From the NCBI GenBank assembly GCA_025054515.1, contig JANWZT010000003.1, positions 1-35,321 of the forward strand: DNA of 35,321 nucleotides, given 5' to 3'. Position numbers and translations under genes: made by a program. This document shows, in pieces, positions 17,095-25,566 of the stretch. This stretch comes from Candidatus Caldarchaeum sp. GTDB taxonomy: Archaea; Thermoproteota; Nitrososphaeria_A; Caldarchaeales; Caldarchaeaceae. The notes beneath the pieces are model-generated. The model searched no databases and was not told the origin of the DNA. It saw only the letters and a list, made by a program, of their open reading frames with translations. Positions within the stretch are counted from its first letter, which is position 1. The number at the start of each line of letters is the position of its first letter.

Positions 17095-17373
17095 TCAACC
17101 GTGGGATATGGATTGGATGCGTTGGAGGAGCTGGAGAAGGCTGTCGGTGACGGGATGTTCGGGGTTGAGCATAATCATTTTGACGGAGCGGAGTTTCTGC
17201 TGGTAAACCAGCCCGTGTTTTTCAAGGTTGGCTACGACGATGCCGACGGTCGATGGCGCGACACCGGTGGCGCGGGCCAAGTAGCGGAGGCTGAAGGCCT
17301 TGCTGGGATGTTCCAGCAAAAACTCAAGAACCTTCGAATGGGCCTTCGAAGCAAAAAGGTCGGCCAGCTTCAA
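17095..17373 (-). CDS. Small winged-helix DNA-binding regulator
   Basis: The 92-residue protein matches the MarR/ArsR-like winged-helix layout: LEFLLEHPSKAFSLRYLARATGVAPSTVG forms the first helices and the recognition helix, then IVVANLEKHGLVYQQ and KMIMLNPEHP form the wing. The target is unknown. The TTG start at 17373 is supported by a TATA box at 17397-17405 centred 28 bases upstream. It sits between pyrH and gatDE on the same strand, and could control either neighbour or itself; that is inference. Confidence 0.75.
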   Translation of the reverse strand: MKLADLFASKAHSKVLEFLLEHPSKAFSLRYLARATGVAPSTVGIVVANLEKHGLVYQQKLRSVKMIMLNPEHPVTDSLLQLLQRIQSISHG

Positions 17374-17396
17374 CCCATATCAGACACGCAGACAGA

Positions 17397-17405
17397 CCTA
17401 TAAAT
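17397..17405 (-). promoter_or_regulatory. TATA box for the winged-helix regulator
   Basis: ATTTATAGG on the minus strand is centred 28 bases from the TTG at 17373 and overlaps the stop region of pyrH. Confidence 0.5.
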
Positions 17406-18082
17406 CAGTCGGAAACAATCGTTCCCGCCCCACGGCCCAGCAACGCTTCACGAACATCCTCCAGCCGATGGCCGTTGACGTAGTAGAGCGGTATCCGTGT
17501 CCGGAGGGCCATCGCAAGGCCGACGGCGTCGACGACCTGGTAGTGGCCGGCGAGCTGTGATATTCTTCGGCCGATTTCCGCGAATTCTTCGAAAGTCATC
17601 CGCGGAATCAGTTTCGCGTCCGGGTTTTTCTTCGGGTCGTCGGAATAAACGCCGTCGACGTCGCTGGCGACGACAACGCGTTCGGCTTTTATCACGGATG
17701 CGGCGTGGACGCTGACGGCCATGGTGGACTGGCCCGCCGTCAACCCGCCTGATACCACGATTTTCCCGAAACCCGTGAGAAACCTTATGTCGTCGACCGA
17801 CGACGGAATGGTTTGGACGGCTTTGTCGCCGATGGCCCTCGCCAGCAGGTAGGCGTGGATTCGCGTGATTTTTATTGCCGCCTCATCGCATGACGCTTCG
17901 TCAAGCCCGATTTTCCGACCCGCTTCGATGTAACGCCGCGCCAAACCACCTCCGCCGACAACAACCACCCAACGGCCTCCGTCAAAAACATCGCCGAGAA
18001 GCCCAGCGTAGGCCTTCAAAGCGTCGACGTGGATTTCGTCGCCGAAAACAACGCTCCCCCCCAGCTTCAGAACGACGTTCAT
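17405..18082 (-). CDS. pyrH: Archaeal UMP kinase
   Basis: PyrH phosphorylates UMP to UDP in pyrimidine nucleotide synthesis. The 225-residue length and the amino-acid-kinase fold motifs fit the archaeal type. They include the N-terminal VVLKLGGSVV, the glycine loop VVVVGGGGLARRYIEAGR, DEAAIKITRIHAYLLA, FGKIVVSGGLTAGQSTMAVS, and VVVASDVDGVYSDDP near the nucleotide site. It follows the P-type ATPase gene by 15 bases on the same strand, so co-transcription is likely. The ATG start is unambiguous. Confidence 0.92.
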   Translation of the reverse strand: MNVVLKLGGSVVFGDEIHVDALKAYAGLLGDVFDGGRWVVVVGGGGLARRYIEAGRKIGLDEASCDEAAIKITRIHAYLLARAIGDKAVQTIPSSVDDIRFLTGFGKIVVSGGLTAGQSTMAVSVHAASVIKAERVVVASDVDGVYSDDPKKNPDAKLIPRMTFEEFAEIGRRISQLAGHYQVVDAVGLAMALRTRIPLYYVNGHRLEDVREALLGRGAGTIVSD

Positions 18083-18097
18083 CCATCCATCGACCCG

Positions 18098-20788
18098 CTA
18101 CTCGGTAATTAGCCTTAAACCACGCCGGCGAATCACCTTCGACAACTCAACCGACGTATAGACGAAGGCGGCTCCACCGAAAATCCAGAACAAATCACCG
18201 GTAGAGGGGGTGGTCAGCCGTAGAAGAGACGCGCCTCCGGGGACGGTGAGTATCGCCGTGATGAGCCCTATTTCCCATGCGATGGCGAGCCACAGCCATT
18301 TGTGGGGCCTTGCTTCGAAGTTTGTGTAGACGAGGGAGCGGCAGTTGAGGGCGAGGACGAGTTCGTTGGCTATGAACATGAGGAAAAGCCTCGTCCGGGC
18401 TTGTTCGACTCCTTCCGATAACGCGGTGAGGTAGCCGATGAGGTAGAGGGGTGTCGCGACGGTCACTATTGTGAGAAGTAGGTTGACGACTTCGCGGTTG
18501 AAGACGGGTTCGTTGCGTGGTGTTGGCTTGCGTTTCATGATGTCTGGGTCCGGCGGGCTGAAGCCGAGAGCTATGGCCGGCAACCCGTCGGTCGCGAGGT
18601 TGATGTAGAGGATGTGGACGGGGAGAAGAGGTAACGCGTCTTCGCCCTTGAGGCCGAGAAGCTCGGCGATGACCAACGCGACACCCGCTATCACGATGGT
18701 TTCGACGAGGTTGGCTTCAAGCAGGTAGACGAGATATTTCCGAACGTTTCCATAAATCCAACGACCAAGCTCCACGGCCTTAACGATCGTCGCAAAATTG
18801 TCGTCAGCCAAAACCATGTCCGAAGATTCTTTCGCAACATCGGTTCCCGTAATTCCCATCGCCACGCCGATGTCTGCCTTCTTCAAGGCGGGGGCATCGT
18901 TTACGCCGTCGCCCGTCATCGCGACAACGTATCCTTTACGTTTCCAAGCTTCGACGATCCTTAGCTTATGCATGGGTGAAATCCGAGCGTAAACCACAAC
19001 CCGCTCCACAATCCTGTCAAACTCTTCGTCAGAAAGCCTTTCGACTTCCTCACCCGTCAACACCAAATCACCTTCCCGGTAAATCCCAACCTCCTTCGCA
19101 ACCGCAAGAGCCGTAAGCCTATGGTCACCCGTAACCATGACCGTCCGAATTCCCGCTTCACGGGCCTTCTTCACGGCTTCGTAGGCCTCCGGCCTCGGCG
19201 GGTCCATCATCCCCACGAGGCCGAGGAAAACAAACCCCTCCTCTTCGAATTTGTTCTCGACGAAGCCGCGTCTATAGGCCACGGCCAAAACCCTGTAAGC
19301 GTTCTTCGCCATCTCTTCAGCGGCATTCAAAATAATTTTTCTCACTTCTTCGCCGTTAGGCCTGCTTCCACTTCCATCCCAAACATATGCACATTTCGGC
19401 AACACCGTCTCCACAGCACCTTTCATGAACCCGTAAACCTCTCCATCTTCCATGCTGTGAAAAGTGGTCATCAACTTCCGCTCCGAAGTGAAGGGAACTT
19501 CGTAGACGCGTGGGTAGGTTTTCCGCATCGCATCAACGTCGACGCCGAGTTCACGAGCGAACAAAACCAAAGCCCCTTCCGTTGGGTCACCGTGGACAAC
19601 CGGCTTCCCGTTCTCCACCACGACAGAAGCATCGTTACAGAGAACACAAGCCTTCACAAACATATCGGCTCCTCGATCGAGGTTGCGGAATGAATCTACA
19701 TCCATAAATTTCCCGTCGATGAAAAGCTGTCGGACGGTCATCTGGTTCATCGTCAAAGTCCCCGTTTTGTCGAAGCAAATCACCTGTGTAGAGCCGAGGG
19801 TTTCGACGGCCGGCATCCGCCTGACCAACGCGTTTCTCTTCGCCATGATGCCCATGCCGATTGCGAGGGTGGCGGTTACAATCCCCGGCAAGGCTTCGGG
19901 TACGATTGCAACGGCTAAGGCTACGGCGAAGAGGAAAACTTCCACCAAGAAACTCAGCGAAAGAAAACCGGCCAACAGCTCGCGTAGAAGCTCGACCACG
20001 AATATCGCCGCAATAATTACACCGGCGAAAACCGCGAAACGCTTACCTATTTCATCCATCCGGATTTCAAGCGGCGTTTTCTCCTCAGCCAAGGCTGATG
20101 TGGCGGTCGCGATTTTGCCGAATTCCGTCCGCGAACCCGTGGCGACGACGATTCCCTTGCCGCGACCGTATGTCACGATTGTTCCAGCGTAGGCCATGTT
20201 GAGCCGGTCGCCTATTCCGACGTTTTCGGGCATGGGGATGGTGGTTTTTTGGACGGGAGTGGATTCGCCGGTCAAAGGGGCTTCGTTGGTCTGCAGGTTG
20301 AAGGCCTCGATCACCCGCATGTCTGCCGGCACCTTCGTCCCAGTCGACAGTATGACTACATCCCCGGGCACAAGCTCCTTCGACGGAACCTCCATATCCC
20401 GGCCTTCTCTAACGACCGTCACGACGGGTGTGAGCATCTTCTTCAAAGCTTCAAGCGTCTTCTCAGCTCTGTATTCTTGGAAGAACCCGACGACGGCCAC
20501 GAAGAAGACGATGACGCCTATGACCAGAGAATCGATGACTTCGCCGAAGAACGCCGATATCACGAGGGCGGCGAGGAGAAGGCCGATGAGGATGTTCGCG
20601 AACTGTTTGAGAAAAATCTTCAACGCCGATGGTTTAGGAGCTTTTTCCAACTCGTTGTATCCATAGATTTTGAGCCTTTTCGCCGCCTCTTCGTTGCTTA
20701 ACCCACGAACCGGGTCTGTTCCCAGCTTCGCAACAACTTCATCAACAGTCTTCGCGTGCCAGCTCTTTTCGGCCTCGGCCTCCAACAT
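18098..20788 (-). CDS. P-type calcium-transporting ATPase (SERCA-like, P2A)
   Basis: The protein pumps cations, probably Ca2+, out of the cell. Signs are TGES of the actuator domain (residues 173-176 from the chosen start), the membrane motif PEALP (297-301, SERCA has PEGLP), the phosphorylation loop FDKTGTLT with D340, and GDGVNDAPALKKADIG in the P domain. The M6 sequence NLATDGLPAIALGFSPPD is nearly the Ca2+-site segment of SERCA. Length is 896 residues. An ATG at 20818 is in frame but lies upstream of where transcription should start, because TATAAAAG on the minus strand sits at 20819-20826. The ATG at 20788 gives a normal N-terminus (MLEAEAEKSWHA). It is transcribed ahead of pyrH. Confidence 0.9.
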   Translation of the reverse strand: MLEAEAEKSWHAKTVDEVVAKLGTDPVRGLSNEEAAKRLKIYGYNELEKAPKPSALKIFLKQFANILIGLLLAALVISAFFGEVIDSLVIGVIVFFVAVVGFFQEYRAEKTLEALKKMLTPVVTVVREGRDMEVPSKELVPGDVVILSTGTKVPADMRVIEAFNLQTNEAPLTGESTPVQKTTIPMPENVGIGDRLNMAYAGTIVTYGRGKGIVVATGSRTEFGKIATATSALAEEKTPLEIRMDEIGKRFAVFAGVIIAAIFVVELLRELLAGFLSLSFLVEVFLFAVALAVAIVPEALPGIVTATLAIGMGIMAKRNALVRRMPAVETLGSTQVICFDKTGTLTMNQMTVRQLFIDGKFMDVDSFRNLDRGADMFVKACVLCNDASVVVENGKPVVHGDPTEGALVLFARELGVDVDAMRKTYPRVYEVPFTSERKLMTTFHSMEDGEVYGFMKGAVETVLPKCAYVWDGSGSRPNGEEVRKIILNAAEEMAKNAYRVLAVAYRRGFVENKFEEEGFVFLGLVGMMDPPRPEAYEAVKKAREAGIRTVMVTGDHRLTALAVAKEVGIYREGDLVLTGEEVERLSDEEFDRIVERVVVYARISPMHKLRIVEAWKRKGYVVAMTGDGVNDAPALKKADIGVAMGITGTDVAKESSDMVLADDNFATIVKAVELGRWIYGNVRKYLVYLLEANLVETIVIAGVALVIAELLGLKGEDALPLLPVHILYINLATDGLPAIALGFSPPDPDIMKRKPTPRNEPVFNREVVNLLLTIVTVATPLYLIGYLTALSEGVEQARTRLFLMFIANELVLALNCRSLVYTNFEARPHKWLWLAIAWEIGLITAILTVPGGASLLRLTTPSTGDLFWIFGGAAFVYTSVELSKVIRRRGLRLITE

Positions 20789-20818
20789 AACCGGCCAACA
20801 CTTAGCCCAAAACATCAT

Positions 20819-20826
20819 CTTTTATA
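20819..20826 (-). promoter_or_regulatory. TATA box for the Ca2+-ATPase gene
   Basis: The minus strand reads TATAAAAG about 35 bases before the ATG at 20788. This leaves a leader of roughly ten bases and rules out the longer start at 20818. Confidence 0.55.
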
Positions 20827-20878
20827 CCCTAACCGGCGAAAAATGGGAAATAACTGCAAAGACCGAGCACAGCGAAGC

Positions 20879-20887
20879 CTTTTTAAC
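20879..20887 (+). promoter_or_regulatory. Probable TATA box for the aRF1 operon
   Basis: CTTTTTAAC is about 79 bases before the aRF1 ATG, so the predicted leader would be near 50 bases, longer than for most genes here. The leader would hold the hairpin TCGCT/AGCGA (arms 20924-20928 and 20936-20940). Confidence 0.35.
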
Positions 20888-20961
20888 ATGGCTGTAGGTC
20901 GTAAGAGTTGGCTACTTTGGTTTTCGCTGTTTCGTAGCGATTACCGTCCGGTGTCGGGTCT

Positions 20962-22215
20962 ATGTTGAGGAGGGATTCTGTTTCTCTGTATCAGTTTAAA
21001 CGGCTTCTGCAGACCATCGAGCGTCTGGAAGGCCGTGGCACGGAGCTCGTAAGCCTCTACATACCGCCCGAAAAATCCATCTCCGACGTCATCAACTATC
21101 TGAGACAGGAATACGCCACCGCCTCCAACATCAAATCAAAGCAAACCCGCAAAAACGTGCAGGACGCCATCGAAAGCGCGATACAGCGGCTGAAGCTTTT
21201 CGACAAACCCGGGCCCACAGGCCTCGTAATCTTCAGCGGAGCCATCCCCCAGAACAGCGGCCAAACAAGCAAAATCGAGGTCCACCACATCTTCCCACCC
21301 GAACCCATCACAACCTTCCTCTACCGATGCGACAGCAAATTCCTCATCGACCCGCTCAAAGACCTGCTGCGGGAAAAAGCCGTCTACGGCGTAATAGTCA
21401 TCGACAACGAAGAAGCCGCCGTGGCTGTCGTCAAAGGCCGGAGTATCTCCCAACTCAAAACATACACTTCGGGAGTGCCCGGCAAACATCACGCCGGAGG
21501 CCAGTCAGCCCGCAGGTTCGAAAGACTCCGTGAAATGACCCTCAACGACTTCTACAAACGGGTCGCCGAAAAAGCCAACGAACTTTTCCTCCAATATCCA
21601 GAGATAAAAGGGGTTATTCTCGCCGGCCCGGGCCCTACCAAAGAAGTTTTCGCTCAAGGCGATTATCTCCACTACACGTTGAGGGACAAAATCCACATCG
21701 TCGATACTTCGTATTCGGGTGAAAGCGGCGTGAGGGAGGCAGTGGCGAAATCCGCCGACTTTCTCAAGGAGGTGCGGATGATTGAGGAGCAGAAGCTCAT
21801 CCAACGGTTTATGTCAGAGGCGACGAGGCCGGACGGGTTGGCGGTCTATGGGGAAAAACAGGTTTTCGACGCTCTCCAGAAGAATATGGTCGAGCTGCTG
21901 CTGGTCTCGGAGGAGCTTGACCGTGTCGAGGTAAAAATTAGATGTCAAAACTGCGGATACGAAACGAGCTTCAGAGTTGACGCGGCCGAGCTTCAGTCCG
22001 AGTTGCCGAAAAGGCTTGCTGAAAAATGCCCTTCGTGTCAGAACCAGAGCCTGACCCATGTCGAGTCGAAGCTTCTGATTGACAGGTTGATTGAGGAAGC
22101 TGACCGGCTTGGAGCGAGGGTTGAGCTGATTTCGTCGGAGCATGAGGAAGGCGAGATGTTCAAGAAGGCCTTCAACGGTGTCGCAGGTATTTTGAGGCAT
22201 CGAGGTGGCTACTGA
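20962..22215 (+). CDS. prf1: Peptide chain release factor aRF1
   Basis: aRF1 recognises all three stop codons and triggers peptide release on the ribosome. The 417-residue protein carries the stop-codon recognition motifs NIKS (residues 56-59) and YRCDSKF (121-127). The catalytic GGQ (179-181) lies in the context GKHHAGGQSARRFERLRE. Domain 3 includes a zinc ribbon with CQNCG and CPSCQ. The ATG start has no clear Shine-Dalgarno motif; an in-frame TAG at 20935 limits upstream extension. Its TGA overlaps the ATG of the next gene as TGATG. Confidence 0.95.
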   Translation: MLRRDSVSLYQFKRLLQTIERLEGRGTELVSLYIPPEKSISDVINYLRQEYATASNIKSKQTRKNVQDAIESAIQRLKLFDKPGPTGLVIFSGAIPQNSGQTSKIEVHHIFPPEPITTFLYRCDSKFLIDPLKDLLREKAVYGVIVIDNEEAAVAVVKGRSISQLKTYTSGVPGKHHAGGQSARRFERLREMTLNDFYKRVAEKANELFLQYPEIKGVILAGPGPTKEVFAQGDYLHYTLRDKIHIVDTSYSGESGVREAVAKSADFLKEVRMIEEQKLIQRFMSEATRPDGLAVYGEKQVFDALQKNMVELLLVSEELDRVEVKIRCQNCGYETSFRVDAAELQSELPKRLAEKCPSCQNQSLTHVESKLLIDRLIEEADRLGARVELISSEHEEGEMFKKAFNGVAGILRHRGGY

Positions 22216-22565
22216 TGGACGCGAAAAGCTATTTCAAGGTGGCAGGTGGAGGCGTCCGGGTTAAGGTCGTTCACGTAGTCGACGCTGTAGCTGACACAGT
22301 CATCAACGACCGCGACGCCGTTCTTTTTCCACGGCTGGTTGCAACCCTGCGTAAAAGCAGGGAAAGGTCGTCAACCCGGGTCTACCCCCGGGAATTCGAG
22401 GCCTTGAACCCTGTTCCGACGGTCGACGTGGTCAGCGTCGAGGAGGCAGAGAAATTCGTGGAAATTGTGAAGAAGCGGGCGAATGTCAGCCCGTATGAGA
22501 GGGCTGTGAAAATCGGCTTCGAAAACGATGTCTACATCGTAGCCCTGGAACATGCATGCGGTTGA
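22215..22565 (+). CDS. Small protein of unknown function downstream of aRF1
   Basis: I do not recognise this 116-residue protein. It is a soluble mix of beta and alpha segments (VRVKVVHVVDAVADTVI, then VDVVSVEEAEKFVEIVKKR and VYIVALEHACG) with no signal peptide, membrane helix or catalytic motif that I can name. Its ATG shares one base with the aRF1 stop (TGATG), so translation is almost certainly coupled. Coding quality looks as good as that of its neighbours. Confidence 0.7.
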   Translation: MDAKSYFKVAGGGVRVKVVHVVDAVADTVINDRDAVLFPRLVATLRKSRERSSTRVYPREFEALNPVPTVDVVSVEEAEKFVEIVKKRANVSPYERAVKIGFENDVYIVALEHACG

Positions 22566-22590
22566 TATGGGTTTGGTATTGGGTTTCTGG

Positions 22591-22597
22591 TATAAAT
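22591..22597 (+). promoter_or_regulatory. TATA box upstream of the HAD phosphatase gene
   Basis: TATAAAT lies only 14 bases before the ATGs at 22608/22611 but 29 bases before the in-frame TTG at 22623, which favours the TTG as the leaderless start. Confidence 0.5.
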
Positions 22598-22622
22598 TCC
22601 GGGAGCGATGATGGTTGGTGAA

Positions 22623-23330
22623 TTGGGCGGATTAGGTCGGATAAGGGCTGTTTTATTTGATTATGACAACACTTTGGTTGATTCGGCTTCGACTCTTCCG
22701 CTTGCTCAGCGGCGGGTCGCAGAGATGGTTGTGTCTCATCTTGGGAATTCGGTTGACGTGCAGCAGGTTTACAAGGTGCTGGCCCGTGTCGAAGAGATCG
22801 TCGAAAGGATGGGTTTGCTGGACAGGGATAAGATTTGGAGGCATGTTTTGAACGAGATGGGGATTGATTTCAGGGTGGATGAGGAGCTTTTGAGGGAATG
22901 GTCTATCGCCTACTGGCGGGAATACATGAAAGGCCCAATCTTCCCCGAAACCATACACGTTCTCGAAACCCTGAGTAAACAATATCAGCTCGGCATGGTT
23001 ACAAACACCGACGGCCTTCCCGGCATAAAGACGATGCGGCTTCAGAAAAGCGGACTTCTCAAATACTTCAAGGTCGTGGTAATCGCCGGCGAAGACGTGA
23101 AGGAAATCAAGCCCAGCCCCGTCCCGTTTCTCAGGGCCGCGGAGCTGTTGGACGTGGAGCCGGTGGAATGCGTGATGGTCGGCGACGACCCCGTCAACGA
23201 CATCGGTGGCGCGAAGGCCGCTGGTTTTCACGCCGTTTTGGTGGACAGGGTTGGGGGCAAGTCTTCCCCGATAAGGCCCGACCACGTAGTCCGGAACCTT
23301 GGGGAGCTGCTGACGCTCTTTAACGCATGA
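22623..23330 (+). CDS. HAD-superfamily hydrolase (phosphatase-like)
   Basis: The protein has the four HAD motifs: the nucleophile loop LFDYDNTLVD (DxD), the threonine of motif II in MVTNTDG, the lysine of KEIKPSPVPF, and the acidic motif IV VMVGDDPVNDIGGAKAAG. A helical cap lies between motifs I and II, as in subfamily I phosphoglycolate-phosphatase-like enzymes. The natural substrate cannot be told from the sequence. I prefer TTG 22623 because of TATAAAT at 22591-22597. ATG 22608 is the alternative if it is translated from an upstream transcript. It sits between the aRF1 unit and metG. Confidence 0.85.
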   Translation: MGGLGRIRAVLFDYDNTLVDSASTLPLAQRRVAEMVVSHLGNSVDVQQVYKVLARVEEIVERMGLLDRDKIWRHVLNEMGIDFRVDEELLREWSIAYWREYMKGPIFPETIHVLETLSKQYQLGMVTNTDGLPGIKTMRLQKSGLLKYFKVVVIAGEDVKEIKPSPVPFLRAAELLDVEPVECVMVGDDPVNDIGGAKAAGFHAVLVDRVGGKSSPIRPDHVVRNLGELLTLFNA

Positions 23331-23342
23331 TGTTTAGAAAGC

Positions 23343-23350
23343 TTTTTTAA
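23343..23350 (+). promoter_or_regulatory. TATA box for metG
   Basis: TTTTTTAA is centred about 28 bases before the GTG at 23375, the same spacing as for the other leaderless genes. The T-run may also help terminate the HAD transcript that ends at 23330. Confidence 0.5.
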
Positions 23351-23374
23351 CACATTCCACGTCGATGTGGTAGG

Positions 23375-25052
23375 GTGAGTCGCTCTAAGCAAATGGGTTG
23401 TCTGCGGTGCGTGGCCCTACATCAACACCGTGCCTCATTTAGGGACGCTCATCGGCTCTGAGCTTTCGGCGGATGTTTTCGCCCGTTACCTCCGTGCGAA
23501 AGGCCATGAAGTCGTGTTTGTGAGCGGCAGCGACGAACACGGCACACCCATCGAGGTTGAGGCCGCGAAAAAAGGCGTAGACCCACGGGAAATAACCGAC
23601 CGTAACCATGCTCTGGTCGTCGACCTCTTCAACAAATTCCACCTTTCGTTCGACAACTACACCAGAACCCACAACCCCATCCACATCAAGTACTGTCAAG
23701 ACCTTTTCATGCAGATCTACCGTAACGGCTACGTTTACGAGGAGGAGGTTAGCCAGCTTTTCTGCAGGAACTGTGGAAGGTTTTTGCCGGACCGGTTTGT
23801 GACGGGTGTTTGTCCTTCGTGCGGTTATGCGAGGGCGCGCGGCGACCAGTGTGAATCGTGCGGCAGGGTTCTCGACCCGCTGGACCTTCTTGAACCACGG
23901 TGTAGCATCTGCGGTGAGAAACCGGTTGTCGAAACAAGTCTTCACTGGTTTTTTGACCTTCCACGTTTTTCGGATAGGTTGCGGGAATGGCTGGTCGAGA
24001 ACAGGACGATGCCGGAAAGGGTTCGGAACTTCAGCCTCAGCTGGATACGGGAAGGGCTTAAGCCTCGTGCGGTGACCCGTGACAACCTTTGGGGGATTCC
24101 CGCACCGTTTCCCAAAGCCCAGAAAAAAACCATCTATGTCTGGTTTGAAGCGGTGCTGGGGTATGTTACGGCGACGGTTGAATGGGCTTTGAAGCGGAAT
24201 GAGCCGGAGAGGTGGCGTGATTTCTGGCTCAACCCAGAAACCAAGTCCGCTTACTTCATCGGAAAGGACAACATCCCCTTCCACACCGTCATCCTTCCAG
24301 CCCTTCTCCTCGCATCCCACGAGCCCTACATCCTTCCGACGACCGTCGCCGCCACAGAATACCTTACCTTCGAAGGCCGCAAATTCTCCAAAAGCCTCGG
24401 CGTCGGAATCTGGCTCGACCAAGCCATCGCTTTCCTCGAAGCCGATATCTGGCGCTACTACCTCATCAAAATCAGGCCCGAAACAGGTGATTCAAACTTT
24501 AGCTACGACGGGTTGCAAGCCGCGGTCAACGCAGACCTCAACGACACGTTGGGCAATTTTGTGCATCGGGTTTTCACCTTCGTTTTCAACTATTTTGGGG
24601 GAATGATTCCTTCGCCGAAGTTTTTGACGGCTGATGAAGAGGAGATGTTGGCGAAGGTCGGCAGGGCCTTTGCTGAGGTAGATGAGTTGCTTAGTGATGT
24701 TAAGGAGAGGCAGGCGCTTGAGACGGTGATGCAGCTGGCCCGCGACGGCAACGTCTACTTCAACCGGAGAGAGCCCTGGAAACTGGTCAAAACGGACAGA
24801 GAGGAGGCGGCTGCCGTTCTCTACGCGGCTGCTCAGACGGTCGGTGCTCTGGGGCTGCTGCTTCATCCCTTTACGCCGGAGACCAGCCGACGCATCGTCG
24901 AAATGTTCGAAGAAACACACCGGCCAATCACATGGAGGGGCGAAGAACCTTGGAAGATACCGCCGGGCACAAAGATCAAAAAACCCACACCATTATTCGA
25001 AAAACTAACCGACCAAAAACTCGAAACAATCAGAACGACGCAGACAACGTAG
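23375..25052 (+). CDS. metG: Methionyl-tRNA synthetase, with an apparent +1 frame break near the 5' end
   Basis: MetRS charges tRNA(Met). The main frame shows PHLGTLIGSE (HIGH-type motif) and archaeal double zinc knuckles (CRNCG, CPSCG, CESCG, CSICG). It also has WFEAVLGYVTATVEWA, the KMSKS-type loop KFSKS, and an anticodon-binding helical domain. The first strand, KWVVCGAWPYINTVPHLG, is encoded in this frame upstream of the GTG at 23430, but no ATG, GTG or TTG precedes it before the TGA at 23376. A GTG at 23375 at leaderless distance from a TATA box encodes MSRSK in the next frame. Skipping one base near 23386-23390 joins the two. WPY includes the methionine-pocket tyrosine, so a start at 23430 would lose an essential part. 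This could be a sequence error, a shift during translation, or real decay. Confidence 0.9.
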
Positions 25053-25261
25053 CTGAAAACGGTTATCCGCGTCCGTGTTTTGGATGTTTTGATGGATTAG
25101 GATTTTGAGGGGTAGGGCTGATGCTTTGCTTGGAAGTTTGTTGCTGGAGTTTGAACCCGTCTTGGATGAAGAGCATGAGGAGGAACTGCTTCGCAGGTAT
25201 GTTGCTGCTGTTTGGTCTCCAACAAATAGACATTATAACAAAACAACTCCTCCAAAAGACC
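25053..25261. other. Gap between metG and the DUF2283 gene, little recognisable content
   Basis: This AT-richer stretch holds no convincing gene. A plus-strand frame from the TTG at 25105 gives about 40 plausible residues (RGRADALLGSLLLEFEPV, then EEELLRRYVAAVW). It then runs into the promoter of the next gene, so it is either a relic or chance. Minus-strand frames in the same place look less protein-like. No tRNA or repeat was seen. Confidence 0.4.
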
Positions 25262-25268
25262 GTATAAC
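25262..25268 (+). promoter_or_regulatory. TATA box for the DUF2283 gene
   Basis: GTATAAC is centred 28 bases before the ATG at 25293, which suggests that the broken gene still has an intact leaderless promoter. Confidence 0.45.
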
Positions 25269-25292
25269 ACAGCCAACACACCAAACATCAGA

Positions 25293-25566
25293 ATGGAATA
25301 CCGAGTCGAATACGACCCAGCTGCAGACGTCCTCTACATCAAAGGCGAAATCAAAGAAACTTTCCGAAAACATCATAATCGACCTCGGGCCCCAAGGAGA
25401 AATAATCGGCGTCTACATCCCCAACTTTACAAAAACGAAAATCCTTTTCACTGGAACTCCAGCGTTACCTCTCCGTCCTTCATCTCGATTATCATCTTTG
25501 ATTTGCCGCGGCTTTCTTCGGCGATGGCCGACGGCAGCGTCGTTCTTCCGTATCTGTCGATTTTGA
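25293..25566 (+). pseudogene. DUF2283-family small protein, frameshifted
   Basis: The ATG frame reads MEYRVEYDPAADVLYIKGE, the standard start of DUF2283 proteins. About 25 codons in, the frame degrades (FRKHHNRPR). The expected continuation LSENIIIDLGPQGEIIGVYI is in the next frame. Skipping one base in the TTT near 25362-25365 rejoins them. Family members are short (about 60-70 residues) and often sit near toxin-antitoxin-like or mobile loci; the function is unknown. The restored frame runs on to 25566, past the recognisable domain and over the 3' end of the convergent gene. It could be a sequence error rather than a true pseudogene. Confidence 0.65.

Noticed and set aside
20789..20818. Longer start of the Ca2+-ATPase at ATG 20818
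   Set aside because: It would lie upstream of the predicted transcription start set by the TATA box at 20819-20826, and the added residues do not resemble the family.
23430..23432. GTG 23430 as the true MetRS start
   Set aside because: It would delete the first beta strand and the WPY methionine-pocket residues, which are clearly encoded upstream in the same frame.
23439..24422. Long open frame (327 codons) antisense to metG
   Set aside because: It mirrors the metG codons, has no protein-like motifs or promoter, and metG is unmistakable on the other strand.
25105..25230. Possible small gene from TTG 25105
   Set aside because: Only about 40 residues look plausible before the frame enters the next promoter, and no TATA box sits at the expected distance.
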